Origin: JASGDC01 sp047605865
GTDB taxonomy: Bacteria; Actinomycetota; Actinomycetes; Actinomycetales; Micrococcaceae
DNA length: 64,000 nt
Assembly: GCA_047605865.1 (NCBI GenBank)
Contig: JASGFC010000006.1
Location: forward strand, 1 to 64,000
Direction of reading: 5' to 3'
In this document: in pieces, positions 26,606 through 35,045 of the stretch
Layout: every line of letters begins with the position of its first letter
Position numbering within the stretch: the stretch's first letter is position 1
Translations under genes and position numbers: made by a program
Notes under the pieces: model-generated
What the model was told of the DNA's origin: nothing
The model's input: the letters and a program-made list of their open reading frames with translations, nothing else
The model's database searches: none

Positions 26606-27334
26606 TTAGGCACCTAACCTTCCAAGTGCTATCAAGACATCATCGCTAGAAGGCTGTATGAGTTCCCCAGCTACTTTTCCATCTTCTAAAAGAACTACGC
26701 GATCAGCAAAGGACGCAGCGTGAGGATCGTGAGTTACCATGATGATTGTTTGCCCCATGTGTTGACTACACCTGCGTAGAAGTTGTAGGACTTGAGTACC
26801 TACTTTCGAGTCAAGATTTCCAGTAGGCTCATCACCAAAAATGACATCTGGTTTAGCAAGTAAAGCTCTTGCTATTGCTACACGCTGCTGCTGTCCACCT
26901 GAAAGCTCATGAGGTTTATGGTCAAGCCTGTCTTCAAGAGCTAAGATTCTAACAATTTCTTGAAACCATTCGTTTTCAGGGCTTTTACCAGCAAGTTGAA
27001 GTGGCAACAAGATGTTTTGTTCTGCTGTGAGTGTGGGAACAAGGTTAAAAGCTTGAAAAACAAAACCTACACGGTCTCGACGTAACTCGGTTAATTCTGT
27101 ATCTTGCAAAGCTGTTAGCTCAGTATCGCCAATAAAAACGTGGCCTTCAGTAATGGAATCTAGCCCAGCTAAAGTATGCATAAGTGTTGATTTGCCTGAA
27201 CCAGATGGGCCCATGATGGCGGTGAATTGCCCTTGAACAAAATCAACGTTTACATGGTCTAACGCTGTAACTGAAGCAGTTCCTGAATCATAGTGTTTGC
27301 TAACATTAACCGCCTGTGCTGCAATAGTTTGCAT
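26606..27334 (-). CDS. ABC exporter ATPase, MacB/LolD type
   Basis: Energises the FtsX-like permease that follows. The 242 residues contain Walker A GPSGSGKSTLMHTL, Q-loop FVFQAFNLVPTL, signature LSGGQQQRVAIARAL and Walker B VIFGDEPTGNLD, all typical of the MacB/LolD group. AGGAGG precedes the ATG. The gene lies 88 nt after the second dedA on the same strand, with a 15-bp palindrome in between, so it may have its own promoter. Confidence 0.92.
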   Translation of the reverse strand: MQTIAAQAVNVSKHYDSGTASVTALDHVNVDFVQGQFTAIMGPSGSGKSTLMHTLAGLDSITEGHVFIGDTELTALQDTELTELRRDRVGFVFQAFNLVPTLTAEQNILLPLQLAGKSPENEWFQEIVRILALEDRLDHKPHELSGGQQQRVAIARALLAKPDVIFGDEPTGNLDSKVGTQVLQLLRRCSQHMGQTIIMVTHDPHAASFADRVVLLEDGKVAGELIQPSSDDVLIALGRLGA

Positions 27335-27400
27335 CTTTCCTCCTTGGAATATCGTAGTGATACTTCAAGGTTAGGAAGAATGAGAGAAAGTTGATATTGG

Positions 27401-27415
27401 ACTTTAGTCTAAAGT
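27401..27415. promoter_or_regulatory. 15-bp palindrome upstream of the MacB-like operon
   Basis: ACTTTAG-T-CTAAAGT is a perfect inverted repeat in the 88-nt gap between dedA and the ABC ATPase gene. It could be an operator, for example for the nearby two-component regulator, or a weak terminator of the upstream operon; neither is shown. Confidence 0.4.
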
Positions 27416-27422
27416 TTTTATT

Positions 27423-28124
27423 TTAAGATTCATCCTTTGTGATGATTTGTTCATCCGCCTTTAGGGGATCAGCTTCTGTAGACTCAAGGTTACCCTGTTT
27501 AGTGTTCTTATGTGCTTTATATACCTCATATCCAATACCAATAATAGCTAGTACCACCAACACTTCCATAAATTGAGTTACGTGACGTTTCATATATGGA
27601 TTATGCGCCAGAACGTAACCTAGGGTTGGCATCCAGAGACACCAAATTGAAGAACCAAGAGTATTGAAAATTACGAACTTTTTGAAATCCATTTGACTGA
27701 TGCCAGCAAAGATAGGGCCAAAGGTACGCAATAAAGGGAAGAAGCGACATAAGAGAACTGAGATACCACCGTATTTGTCAAAAAATTCGTGTGCTTTTTG
27801 GATGGAATTTTTATTAAAGATAGGCGAGTCAGGCTTATTAAAGAAAGCCGGACCAGCTCTGTTACCTACAAAAAACCCAACAATTCCACCAAGCCAGGAA
27901 GCAGCAAATGCAACAAGATAAATCTGATACAAAGGGTGGTCTAACTTGTTTAGACCAATCATGGCCCCAGCAGTAAAGAGAATGGAATCTCCTGGAAAGA
28001 CAACACCAATTGGTAACCCAGTTTCAATGAAAACAATAACCAAGATTGCCAATAAAGCCCATGGGCCTACTGAGTGTAGTATATGGTCAGCATCAAATAT
28101 ATGATGACTTGAACTGATATCCAT
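27423..28124 (-). CDS. DedA-family membrane protein (second copy)
   Basis: A 233-residue integral membrane protein of the DedA/VTT superfamily; members flip undecaprenyl phosphate or support membrane homeostasis. Visible features are FIETGLPIGVVFPGDSILFTAG, the VGNRAG segment, and the RFFPLLRTFGPIFAGISQM stretch with the conserved Arg residues of the family. The C-terminal tail is charged. AGGAGG precedes the ATG. It is the last gene of the dedA-pqqD-dedA set, 13 nt after pqqD. Confidence 0.9.
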   Translation of the reverse strand: MDISSSHHIFDADHILHSVGPWALLAILVIVFIETGLPIGVVFPGDSILFTAGAMIGLNKLDHPLYQIYLVAFAASWLGGIVGFFVGNRAGPAFFNKPDSPIFNKNSIQKAHEFFDKYGGISVLLCRFFPLLRTFGPIFAGISQMDFKKFVIFNTLGSSIWCLWMPTLGYVLAHNPYMKRHVTQFMEVLVVLAIIGIGYEVYKAHKNTKQGNLESTEADPLKADEQIITKDES

Positions 28125-28137
28125 TTAGCCTCCTTTT

Positions 28138-28419
28138 TCATTTTTTCAGTAGGTACCCCTGTTTATAAAGACCTTCTACAAAGACTATAACTTGTTCAGA
28201 GATTTCTGCTTCATCAATATTGAACTTTTGGGATAACGTACGGATAGTTTTAGCTAAACTCTCAGACTCTTCAATGAGATTCCAAATATATGCTGCTGTA
28301 TCCAATAGTACAATAGGGATTTGTTGGTCAAATTTGTAGACAACCACTCTTTCAGGAGAGCTTTCTATATAGGCAACATCGTCAGGAATGGCAAAGCGCG
28401 AATTTTTAGTAATTGCCAT
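28138..28419 (-). CDS. PqqD-family (RRE-like) small protein
   Basis: A 93-residue protein matching the PqqD fold: an N-terminal beta hairpin (RVVVYKF), the LLDTAAYIWNLIEE helix and a winged-helix half with SQKFNIDEAEISEQVIVFVEGLYKQGYL. PqqD-like domains bind leader peptides of ribosomally made, modified peptides and usually work with a radical SAM enzyme; none is seen here. It overlaps the upstream dedA by 14 nt and is followed by another dedA after 13 nt, so it is co-expressed with both. A different adaptor role is possible. Confidence 0.75.
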   Translation of the reverse strand: MAITKNSRFAIPDDVAYIESSPERVVVYKFDQQIPIVLLDTAAYIWNLIEESESLAKTIRTLSQKFNIDEAEISEQVIVFVEGLYKQGYLLKK

Positions 28420-29101
28420 TTTCGTTCGATTCTTTTCTGGTTCTTCTTATTTCAAGATAAATTGCGGTTGCAGCTATAAGTGCAATACCAACCATAATCC
28501 ATTCAATATTATGCCTCACCCATGGGAAACGTCCAAGATAATACCCCGCGAGCACGATACTCGGACACCATAGTATGGCAGAAATTAAGTTGAAAAATGC
28601 AAATTTTTTATAGTTCATATTGCTGATACCAGCAAAGCTGGAAGCGAAAGTCCTTACAACAGCCACGAAACGAGCAAGAACAAGAGCACTACCTCCACGT
28701 TTTTCAAAGAAATTATGACTTTTCTTGATAAATTCTGGTTTAATCCATCGTGACTTTGGATTATTAATAAGGCTAGGGCCAGCTTTGTTACCAAGGTAAT
28801 ATCCGAAGTGGCCGCCTAAGTCTGCGGCAAGAGCTAACACTAGGCAAACAAGCAGAGGGGGGTAGTGTACCTTTCCGGTAGCCATTAAAAGCCCAAGGGT
28901 AAATAAGAGCGAATCTCCTGGTAAGATAACGCCAAAAGGAACAGAAACTTCAAAGAAAATAATGAGGAAGAGCCCAAGTAATAGCCAAGGTCCCATGGCG
29001 TGGATTAAATGTCGTGGATCAAATAATTCACTAAGACCACCATGAGGAGGAGGGGCTGTTGTTGCCAAAGCAAGGCTAAAACTATGGATGAGGCTGTGCA
29101 T
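28406..29101 (-). CDS. DedA-family membrane protein (first copy)
   Basis: A 231-residue paralogue of the protein encoded at 27423-28124, sharing the layout FFEVSVPFGVILPGDSLLF, LGNKAGPSL and RFVAVVRTFASSFAGISNM. Probably a polyprenyl-phosphate or lipid flippase of the cytoplasmic membrane by family analogy. Start ATG 29101 is 23 nt after the response-regulator stop; there is no good Shine-Dalgarno, but TATACT (29108-29113) lies 6 nt upstream, so an internal leaderless promoter is possible in addition to read-through. Confidence 0.9.
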   Translation of the reverse strand: MHSLIHSFSLALATTAPPPHGGLSELFDPRHLIHAMGPWLLLGLFLIIFFEVSVPFGVILPGDSLLFTLGLLMATGKVHYPPLLVCLVLALAADLGGHFGYYLGNKAGPSLINNPKSRWIKPEFIKKSHNFFEKRGGSALVLARFVAVVRTFASSFAGISNMNYKKFAFFNLISAILWCPSIVLAGYYLGRFPWVRHNIEWIMVGIALIAATAIYLEIRRTRKESNENGNY

Positions 29102-29124
29102 AAATTAAGTATATCCTGTCTGTG

Positions 29125-29826
29125 TTATAAATCGCTGGCATCGCCAGGTTTTGCTACCCCTAGTTCATAGGCTAAGACAGCAGCTTGGACTCTATCTCTA
29201 ACACCAAGTTTATTTAAAATATGACCGACATGGGTTTTGATGGTGGCTTCTGATAAAAAGAATTCTTCAGCTAATTCAGTGTTTGATTTACCTTGCGAGA
29301 TTCCAGTGAAGACTTGCATTTCTCGTGGTGAAAGAATTTCTTCAACGTATTGCTTTTGAGCTATACGGTCTTGATTTTTATCTAGTAATGGAGAGACATG
29401 TTCAAGCAGGCGTTTAGTGGTTGAAGGTGCAATAACAGCATCTCCACTATACACAGTGCGTACTGCTTCTAATAAATCTTCTGGTGGAGCATCTTTGAGT
29501 AAGAAACCACTTGCCCCTGCTTGAATTGCAGCAAGGGAGTATTCATCTAGGTCAAAAGTGGTTAGCATGACAACTTTAAGATGTGGGGATTGATATTTTT
29601 CTGGGTGCGAAAGCAACTCTGAGCAACATTCAATGCCGTTCATAACAGGCATACGGATATCCATTAACACTACATCTGCTGGAATTTTTTTCAAGAGCTC
29701 TAAAGCTTCTGCACCAGTCTCAGCTTCTCCAACTACCTTTAAATCTTCTTGAGAGTTAATAAGCATGGCAAAGCCACTACGGAGCAACGCTTGATCGTCA
29801 ACGAGGACTACTCTAATTTTTTCCAT
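29125..29826 (-). CDS. NarL/LuxR-family response regulator
   Basis: DNA-binding output of a two-component pair. The 233 residues have a receiver domain with the phosphorylatable Asp56 in VVLMDIRMPVMNG, Lys in FLLKDAPPE, and a C-terminal LuxR helix-turn-helix (SPREMQVFTGISQGKSNTEL, about 165-225). Its start shares one base with the kinase stop. Likely target genes are in the following dedA/ABC cluster, which is an inference from position. Confidence 0.93.
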   Translation of the reverse strand: MEKIRVVLVDDQALLRSGFAMLINSQEDLKVVGEAETGAEALELLKKIPADVVLMDIRMPVMNGIECCSELLSHPEKYQSPHLKVVMLTTFDLDEYSLAAIQAGASGFLLKDAPPEDLLEAVRTVYSGDAVIAPSTTKRLLEHVSPLLDKNQDRIAQKQYVEEILSPREMQVFTGISQGKSNTELAEEFFLSEATIKTHVGHILNKLGVRDRVQAAVLAYELGVAKPGDASDL

Positions 29827-31064
29827 TAAGAAATTCCTATCTTGCTGTAGGGGATAAAGGATTCAACTTCAAAGCCTCCAGTTGCTTTTGGCCCTGCTTT
29901 GACCCAACCATCATAGAGACTGGCACGTTCTTTCATCCCACAAATTCCCTGCTGCGAACCAAGTTGTTTGCTAAATTGATTGCCAGATCCAAGGCCATCA
30001 TCAGAAATTTTCATCCAGATTCCATCCTTATTCCATGCAAGGTGTGCTGTAGCTTTTGCATCAAGGCCGGCATGTTTCAAAATATTAGTAAAGGCTTCTT
30101 GAAAGATACGATAAGCAGTCAATGAAGCTCCAGAAGAAAGCGTTCCTGACGGGCGTCCAGTTTCTTGAAAATCTATTTCTAAGCCGGAAAGTTTTGTGGT
30201 TTCAACAAGTTCAGGTAATTCAGCAAGTGAAGGAGCTGGGGTAGTTTCTATTTCTTCATCAGAACGTAAAATGCCAATAAGCTTTCGCATCTCTTGTAAA
30301 GAATGACGTCCAGTTTCTGAAATAACGCCTAAAGTATGAGCAGCAGTGTCAGGTTCTTTATCTACGATGTATCGTGCACCATCAGCTTGTGCAATGATGA
30401 CAGAGAGCGAATGCGCAATGATATCGTGCATTTCACGAGCAATACGGGAGCGTTCATCTGCTCCAGCAAGTTTACGTTCTTGCTCTTTTTCAAATTCGAG
30501 TCTTGTTGCTTTGTCTTTTAATTCTTGAAGTACGGCTCTTCTAGCGCTGACCCAATTTCCAGACACCCAAGCAAGCAAAACTATACTTGATTGGAAGATG
30601 CCCCAGAAGATTTTTTCTTCAAGAGAGGCTATATAGATATCATCAGAGATCCCATGGCTTGAAATGGCAGAATATATTGCGCCAAGCAAACCCAAAACTA
30701 GAGCTATACGACTGAATTTTTTTGTACAGTAAACAGCCATAGAGTAAATCATGACAGCTGCTGAAGCATTGGTAGGCAGCACTGGCATATTCACAAAGAT
30801 ATGAATGAAATTTGCCGCTGCAACCACAAGTCCCACAATGGCAGTGTGTTTTCTGCGCCAAATCATAGGTAACCATTCAAAAGAAATAACAAGAATAGCC
30901 ACCAGAGCAGGTACATGGCTAGTAGGAGCACTTTCATGTGGATGTGTGAAACTAAAAATCTCAGGCAACCCAATAGTTAAGAAAAATGGCACAACCCATA
31001 AGGCATCAGTTTCAACGGGATGATTACTAGCCCATTGCTTTAAAGTCGTGTGTGGTTTGCTCAT
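29826..31064 (-). CDS. sensor histidine kinase, HisKA_3 family
   Basis: Membrane sensor of 412 residues with several hydrophobic segments in the first 160 residues and little extracytoplasmic sequence, then a HisKA_3 dimerisation domain with phospho-acceptor His213 (REMHDIIAHSLS) and an HATPase_c domain (ISDDGLGSGNQ, near 350). The layout resembles DesK/LiaS-type kinases that sense the membrane itself. It heads the minus-strand cluster and is divergent from the FAH gene, 65 nt away. Confidence 0.93.
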   Translation of the reverse strand: MSKPHTTLKQWASNHPVETDALWVVPFFLTIGLPEIFSFTHPHESAPTSHVPALVAILVISFEWLPMIWRRKHTAIVGLVVAAANFIHIFVNMPVLPTNASAAVMIYSMAVYCTKKFSRIALVLGLLGAIYSAISSHGISDDIYIASLEEKIFWGIFQSSIVLLAWVSGNWVSARRAVLQELKDKATRLEFEKEQERKLAGADERSRIAREMHDIIAHSLSVIIAQADGARYIVDKEPDTAAHTLGVISETGRHSLQEMRKLIGILRSDEEIETTPAPSLAELPELVETTKLSGLEIDFQETGRPSGTLSSGASLTAYRIFQEAFTNILKHAGLDAKATAHLAWNKDGIWMKISDDGLGSGNQFSKQLGSQQGICGMKERASLYDGWVKAGPKATGGFEVESFIPYSKIGIS

Positions 31065-31093
31065 ATAATCACTGTACTTCTTTTGTGTTTCTT

Positions 31094-31122
31094 TTGTTTC
31101 ATTCTCAAGTATGATTTACGAT
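31094..31122 (+). promoter_or_regulatory. candidate leaderless promoter of the FAH gene
   Basis: TTGTTT (31094-31099) and TACGAT (31117-31122) are 17 bp apart, and the -10-like box ends 7 nt before ATG 31130. No Shine-Dalgarno is visible, so transcription may begin at the start codon. Confidence 0.5.
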
Positions 31123-31129
31123 TAGATAT

Positions 31130-31903
31130 ATGCGAATAGCCCGTTTTACCTATGAAGATACTCCCATGTTTGGAGTTGTCCATGGATCAGATGATGATCC
31201 ACAAATTGCTGTTATTAAGGGTGATCCACTCTACCAAGGTATTGAAACTACAGGCCAGACAGTCATGCTCAAAGATGTACGTTTACTAGCTCCTGTCATT
31301 CCTCGTTCCAAAGTAGTAGGTGTCGGTAAGAACTATCCTGCTCATGCTCAAGAGCAAGGTTGTGAAGCACCCAAAACACCACTAATCTTTTTCAAGCCGA
31401 ATACATCAGTTATTGGCAATGGAGACCCAATCCGTTATCCAAGTTATTCGAAACAAGTTTCCTACGAAGGTGAACTTGCTATCGTGATTTCTCGTATGTG
31501 CAAAGATGTTCCCAAAGAGCGAGTCAAAGATGTAATTTTTGGTTTTACCTGCGCTAATGATCTCACTGCTCGCGATGTCATGGACTGCGATGTGCAATGG
31601 ACGCGTGCTAAAGGATTTGATGGTGCTTGCCCTTTAGGACCATGGATTGAAACAGAACTTGAAGATCCTGATAACGTTGAAATTCACACTTACGTAGACG
31701 GCACCTTGGTGCAAGAAGGTAAATCTAAAGAAATGGTGCACAATATTGCTGAAATCGTGAGTTTTGTGACAAGTGTGTGCACTTTGTTGCCAGGTGATGT
31801 CATTATTACCGGTTCTCCAGCTGGCATTGGCAAGCTTGAATCAGGTCAAGAAGTAGAAGTTGAAATTGAAGGGATTGGGGTTCTACGTAACCCTGTGATG
31901 TAA
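31130..31903 (+). CDS. fumarylacetoacetate hydrolase-family protein
   Basis: A 257-residue metal-dependent enzyme of the FAH superfamily. The EGELAIVI metal-binding stretch, FTCANDLTARDVM and the late LPGDVIITGSPAGIG motif are present. Members act as acylpyruvases, oxaloacetate decarboxylases or hydratases; the substrate cannot be told. It lies 5 nt before gltX, a pairing also found in mycobacteria, and probably shares its transcript. Confidence 0.9.
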   Translation: MRIARFTYEDTPMFGVVHGSDDDPQIAVIKGDPLYQGIETTGQTVMLKDVRLLAPVIPRSKVVGVGKNYPAHAQEQGCEAPKTPLIFFKPNTSVIGNGDPIRYPSYSKQVSYEGELAIVISRMCKDVPKERVKDVIFGFTCANDLTARDVMDCDVQWTRAKGFDGACPLGPWIETELEDPDNVEIHTYVDGTLVQEGKSKEMVHNIAEIVSFVTSVCTLLPGDVIITGSPAGIGKLESGQEVEVEIEGIGVLRNPVM

Positions 31904-31908
31904 AGAGT

Positions 31909-33396
31909 ATGTCAACTATGAGCAATCAAAAAGTAAGAGTTCGTTTTTGTCCATCGCCAACAGGCCTACCACACGTAGGTTTGCTTCGTACAGCGTTGTT
32001 TAACTGGGCTTATGCCCGTCACACTCAGGGCACGATGATCTTCCGTATTGAAGATACAGACCAAGCACGTGATTCTCAAGAAAGCTACGAGATGCTTCTT
32101 GATGCAATGAAATGGCTCAACATTGACTGGGACGAAGGTGTTGAAGTTGGTGGACCACATGGCCCTTATCGCCAATCTGAACGTGGTGAAAAGTATCAAG
32201 AAGTTATCAAGAAACTGCTAGATAAAGGCTACCTTTACAAGTCTTATTCAACGCCAGCTGAAGTTGAAGATCGTCACAAGGCTGCTGGTAGAAATCCTAA
32301 ACTTGGATACGATAATTTTGACCGCAACTTAAGTGATGAGCAAATAAAAAGCTTTGAAAATGAAGGGCGTGAAGCTGTTCTTCGTTTCAAAATGCCAGAT
32401 GAAGATATCACGTTTAATGATCTTGTTCGTGGGGAAGTAACTTTTAAAGCTGGTTCAGTTCCAGACTATGCTGTTGTTCGCGCAAATGGTCAGCCACTTT
32501 ACACACTTGTTAACCCGACTGACGATGCACTCATGGATGTCACACATGTGCTACGTGGTGAAGACCTGCTCTCATCTACTCCACGTCAGATAGCTTTGCA
32601 TCGTGCTTTTGTTGATGTAGGAATCTCAGAGCAAGTACCAGAATTTGGCCACTTGCCTTATGTCATGGGACAGGGCAATAAAAAGCTCTCGAAGCGCGAT
32701 CCAGAATCGAACTTGTTTAATTATCGTGATCGTGGTTTCATCCCTGAAGGATTGTTGAACTACTTATCTTTATTAGGCTGGTCACTTAGCCCTGATGAAG
32801 ATATTTTCACGATGGATCAAATGGTTAAAGCTTTTGATATCAAGGATGTTGTAGCAAATCCAGCACGATTTGATGTGAAGAAAGCTGAAGCAATTAATGC
32901 TACGCATTTGAGGATGCTGGAACCAGAAGATTATCGTAATCGTCTTATTCCTTACTTACAAAAAGGTGGAGTTTTAGGAAAAAACGTTTCAGATGAAGAT
33001 CTTAAAAAACTTGACGCTGCTGTTCCTCTTGTGCAAGAACGCATGAACCTATTGGATGAAGCGCCAGATATGCTTGGTTTCTTATTTGCCAACGATGAGG
33101 ATATTAAAATTCAAGATGATGCTATGAAAGGCATGCCTGAAAACTTAGCTGAAGTTCTTGATGCTGGTACCAAAGCACTTGAAAATGTTGATAAGTGGAA
33201 TACTGATAACATCCAGCAAGCGCTGCGCAGCGCCCTTATCGAAGATATGGGATTAAAGCCTCGGCTAGCCTTTGGACCTTTCCGTACTGCGCTAAGTGGG
33301 CGCAGAATTTCACCACCATTGTTTGAATCAATGGAAATTCTTGGTAAAGACAGCACTCTGAACCGTATTCAGCAGTTTAAGGAAGCGAAAGCATAA
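31909..33396 (+). CDS. gltX: glutamyl-tRNA synthetase
   Basis: Charges tRNA-Glu with glutamate. The 495-residue class I synthetase has the HIGH-type motif in SPTGLPHVGLLRTALFNW and the KMSKS-type motif KKLSKRD, with a C-terminal helical anticodon-binding domain. Two ATGs (31909 and 31918) are in frame; AAAGAG just upstream favours neither strongly. Whether it also misacylates tRNA-Gln depends on gatCAB genes outside the window; a tRNA-Gln gene follows. Confidence 0.95.
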   Translation: MSTMSNQKVRVRFCPSPTGLPHVGLLRTALFNWAYARHTQGTMIFRIEDTDQARDSQESYEMLLDAMKWLNIDWDEGVEVGGPHGPYRQSERGEKYQEVIKKLLDKGYLYKSYSTPAEVEDRHKAAGRNPKLGYDNFDRNLSDEQIKSFENEGREAVLRFKMPDEDITFNDLVRGEVTFKAGSVPDYAVVRANGQPLYTLVNPTDDALMDVTHVLRGEDLLSSTPRQIALHRAFVDVGISEQVPEFGHLPYVMGQGNKKLSKRDPESNLFNYRDRGFIPEGLLNYLSLLGWSLSPDEDIFTMDQMVKAFDIKDVVANPARFDVKKAEAINATHLRMLEPEDYRNRLIPYLQKGGVLGKNVSDEDLKKLDAAVPLVQERMNLLDEAPDMLGFLFANDEDIKIQDDAMKGMPENLAEVLDAGTKALENVDKWNTDNIQQALRSALIEDMGLKPRLAFGPFRTALSGRRISPPLFESMEILGKDSTLNRIQQFKEAKA

Positions 33397-33497
33397 AGGC
33401 TACTTAGATGTAACGTAGCAAGCATCGGTTTTGTATTCTAAGTACTTGTAACTGCATATTTTACTGCTGGTGTGATCGTCAGAGATTTCGCAATGAA

Positions 33498-33547
33498 TTG
33501 AAAAAGCTGTAAAAACTCGGTACAGTTGTTTCTGTTGATATTTCAAC
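33498..33547 (+). promoter_or_regulatory. tRNA-Gln promoter with start-site palindrome
   Basis: TTGAAA (33498-33503), 17 bp, TACAGT (33521-33526), 7 nt, then GTTGA-TATT-TCAAC (33534-33547), which ends 2 nt before the tRNA. Confidence 0.65.
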
Positions 33548-33549
33548 AT

Positions 33550-33624
33550 TGGCCTATGGTGTAATTGGCAACACATCGGTTTCTGGTACCGACATTCTAG
33601 GTTCGAGTCCTGGTAGGCCAGCCA
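33550..33624 (+). tRNA. tRNA-Gln (anticodon CTG)
   Basis: Cloverleaf with acceptor TGGCCTA/TAGGCCA, discriminator G, anticodon stem TCGGT/ACCGA around TTCTGGT, and T-arm CTAGGTTCGAGTCCTGG. It is the only tRNA in the window with the CCA end encoded (33622-33624). Confidence 0.95.
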
Positions 33625-33626
33625 AA

Positions 33627-33680
33627 TACCCTCTAGATTTCAGCTTATACGGCTGGTCTAGGGGGTTACTTTGTATTTAT
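33627..33680 (+). terminator. terminator of tRNA-Gln
   Basis: TACCCTCTAGA...CAGC (33627-33644) pairs with GGCTGGTCTAGGGGGTTA (33651-33668) with a few mismatches; a short T-containing tract follows. Confidence 0.65.
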
Positions 33681-33705
33681 TCAGAGCTCGGTTTAAGCCA
33701 AAAAA

Positions 33706-33771
33706 GTACTTCACGCCTTTTGGTTATCTTCGTGAGAAAAAGCTCACGGAGATAACCAAAAGTAGCGTACT
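33706..33771. repeat. long hairpin, copy 2 of the dispersed element
   Basis: CTTTTGGTTATCTTCGTGAG (33717-33736) and its near reverse complement (33743-33762) flank the loop AAAAAG; outer AGTAC/GTACT (33706-33710 and 33767-33771) extend the stem. The core differs from the 14195 copy at only a few positions, several of them compensating on the two arms. Confidence 0.85.
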
Positions 33772-33857
33772 AATTGAGATTTAAGGTGTCTGCCATCTCT
33801 GCTTGAGTATAGTTGAGATAGTTACTTTTTAAGCGAACGTTTGACAAAGGAAGAACC

Positions 33858-35045
33858 ATGCAGTTTGGAATTTTCGGAATTGGTGATATCGCACCAGATC
33901 CCACAACAGGAATACCTCGTTCCGAAGCGCAACGTATCAAAGATATCGTCGCAATAGCCAAAGCTGCGGATGAAGCTGGATTAGATGTTTTTGCAACTGG
34001 AGAACACCATAATCCGCCTTTTGTTGTATCCTCTCCACCAGCATTACTTTCTTACATTGCCGCTGAAACTGAACGTATTATCTTATCAACTTCTGTGACT
34101 TTAATTACCACCAATGATCCTGTCAAGATTGCCGAAGATTATGCTTTTGTACAGCACCTTGCTGAAGGGCGTTTAGATCTGATGATTGGTCGTGGAAACA
34201 CCGTGCCTGTTTACCCATGGTTTGGTCAAGATATTAGAAACGGTGTGCCACTTGCTTTGGAAAACTATAACTTACTCCACAAACTGTGGGCAGAAGATAT
34301 CGTGGACTGGGAAGGTCACTTTCGCACTCCTTTGCAGGGCTTTACTTCTGTTCCGAGACCACTTGATGGTGTGCCTCCTTTTGTCTGGCATGGTGCTATT
34401 AGAACTCCTGAAGTAGCTGAGCAGGCAGCTTACTACGGAAATGGTTACTTTGCTAATAATATTTTGGCGCCAAACTTTCACTTTAAACCACTGGTTGAGC
34501 TTTATCGAAAACGGTATGAACATTATGGACACGGTAGAGCAGAAGATGCCATCGTAGGTTTGGGTGGACAAGCGTTCATTGCCAAAAAATCACAAGATGC
34601 ATACAAACAATTTCGCCCATATTTTGAAAATTATCCTATGTTTAAAGGATTAACCCTAGAACAATATGCACAAGATACGCCACTTTCTGTTGGATCACCA
34701 CAAGAAGTCATTGATAAGACTATGACTTTCCGTGAAGGCTTCGGTGATTATCAACGCCAACTCTGGCTACTTGATATTGGCACGATACCAGTAGAAATTG
34801 TCCTAGAACAAATTGAGCTACTTGCTAGTGAAGTAGTGCCAGTATTGCGTAAAGAAATGTCAAAACATCGTGCTGCAGGCATTCCAGATGCTCCAACTCA
34901 TGAATCTTTGGTGCAAGAAAAATATGGTACTGCAGAACCGCGCCAAGCAAGGCCGCGCCCTAATAGTGGAGATAATACTTCTGGACCACTGCCTTACACG
35001 GACAGTGATCCAGATAATCCAGCACATATGCCGAGGTTCATATGA
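33858..35045 (+). CDS. LLM-class flavin-dependent oxidoreductase
   Basis: FMN-dependent monooxygenase of the bacterial luciferase superfamily, 395 residues, of the subgroup that starts MQFGIFGIGD. Other recognisable stretches are FATGEHHNPPFVVSSPP and LMIGRGNTVPVYPWFG. AAGGAAG precedes the ATG. It overlaps the flavin reductase gene by 4 nt, so the reductase should supply reduced FMN. The organic substrate is unknown; this gene pair is common in corynebacteria and relatives. Confidence 0.88.
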   Translation: MQFGIFGIGDIAPDPTTGIPRSEAQRIKDIVAIAKAADEAGLDVFATGEHHNPPFVVSSPPALLSYIAAETERIILSTSVTLITTNDPVKIAEDYAFVQHLAEGRLDLMIGRGNTVPVYPWFGQDIRNGVPLALENYNLLHKLWAEDIVDWEGHFRTPLQGFTSVPRPLDGVPPFVWHGAIRTPEVAEQAAYYGNGYFANNILAPNFHFKPLVELYRKRYEHYGHGRAEDAIVGLGGQAFIAKKSQDAYKQFRPYFENYPMFKGLTLEQYAQDTPLSVGSPQEVIDKTMTFREGFGDYQRQLWLLDIGTIPVEIVLEQIELLASEVVPVLRKEMSKHRAAGIPDAPTHESLVQEKYGTAEPRQARPRPNSGDNTSGPLPYTDSDPDNPAHMPRFI

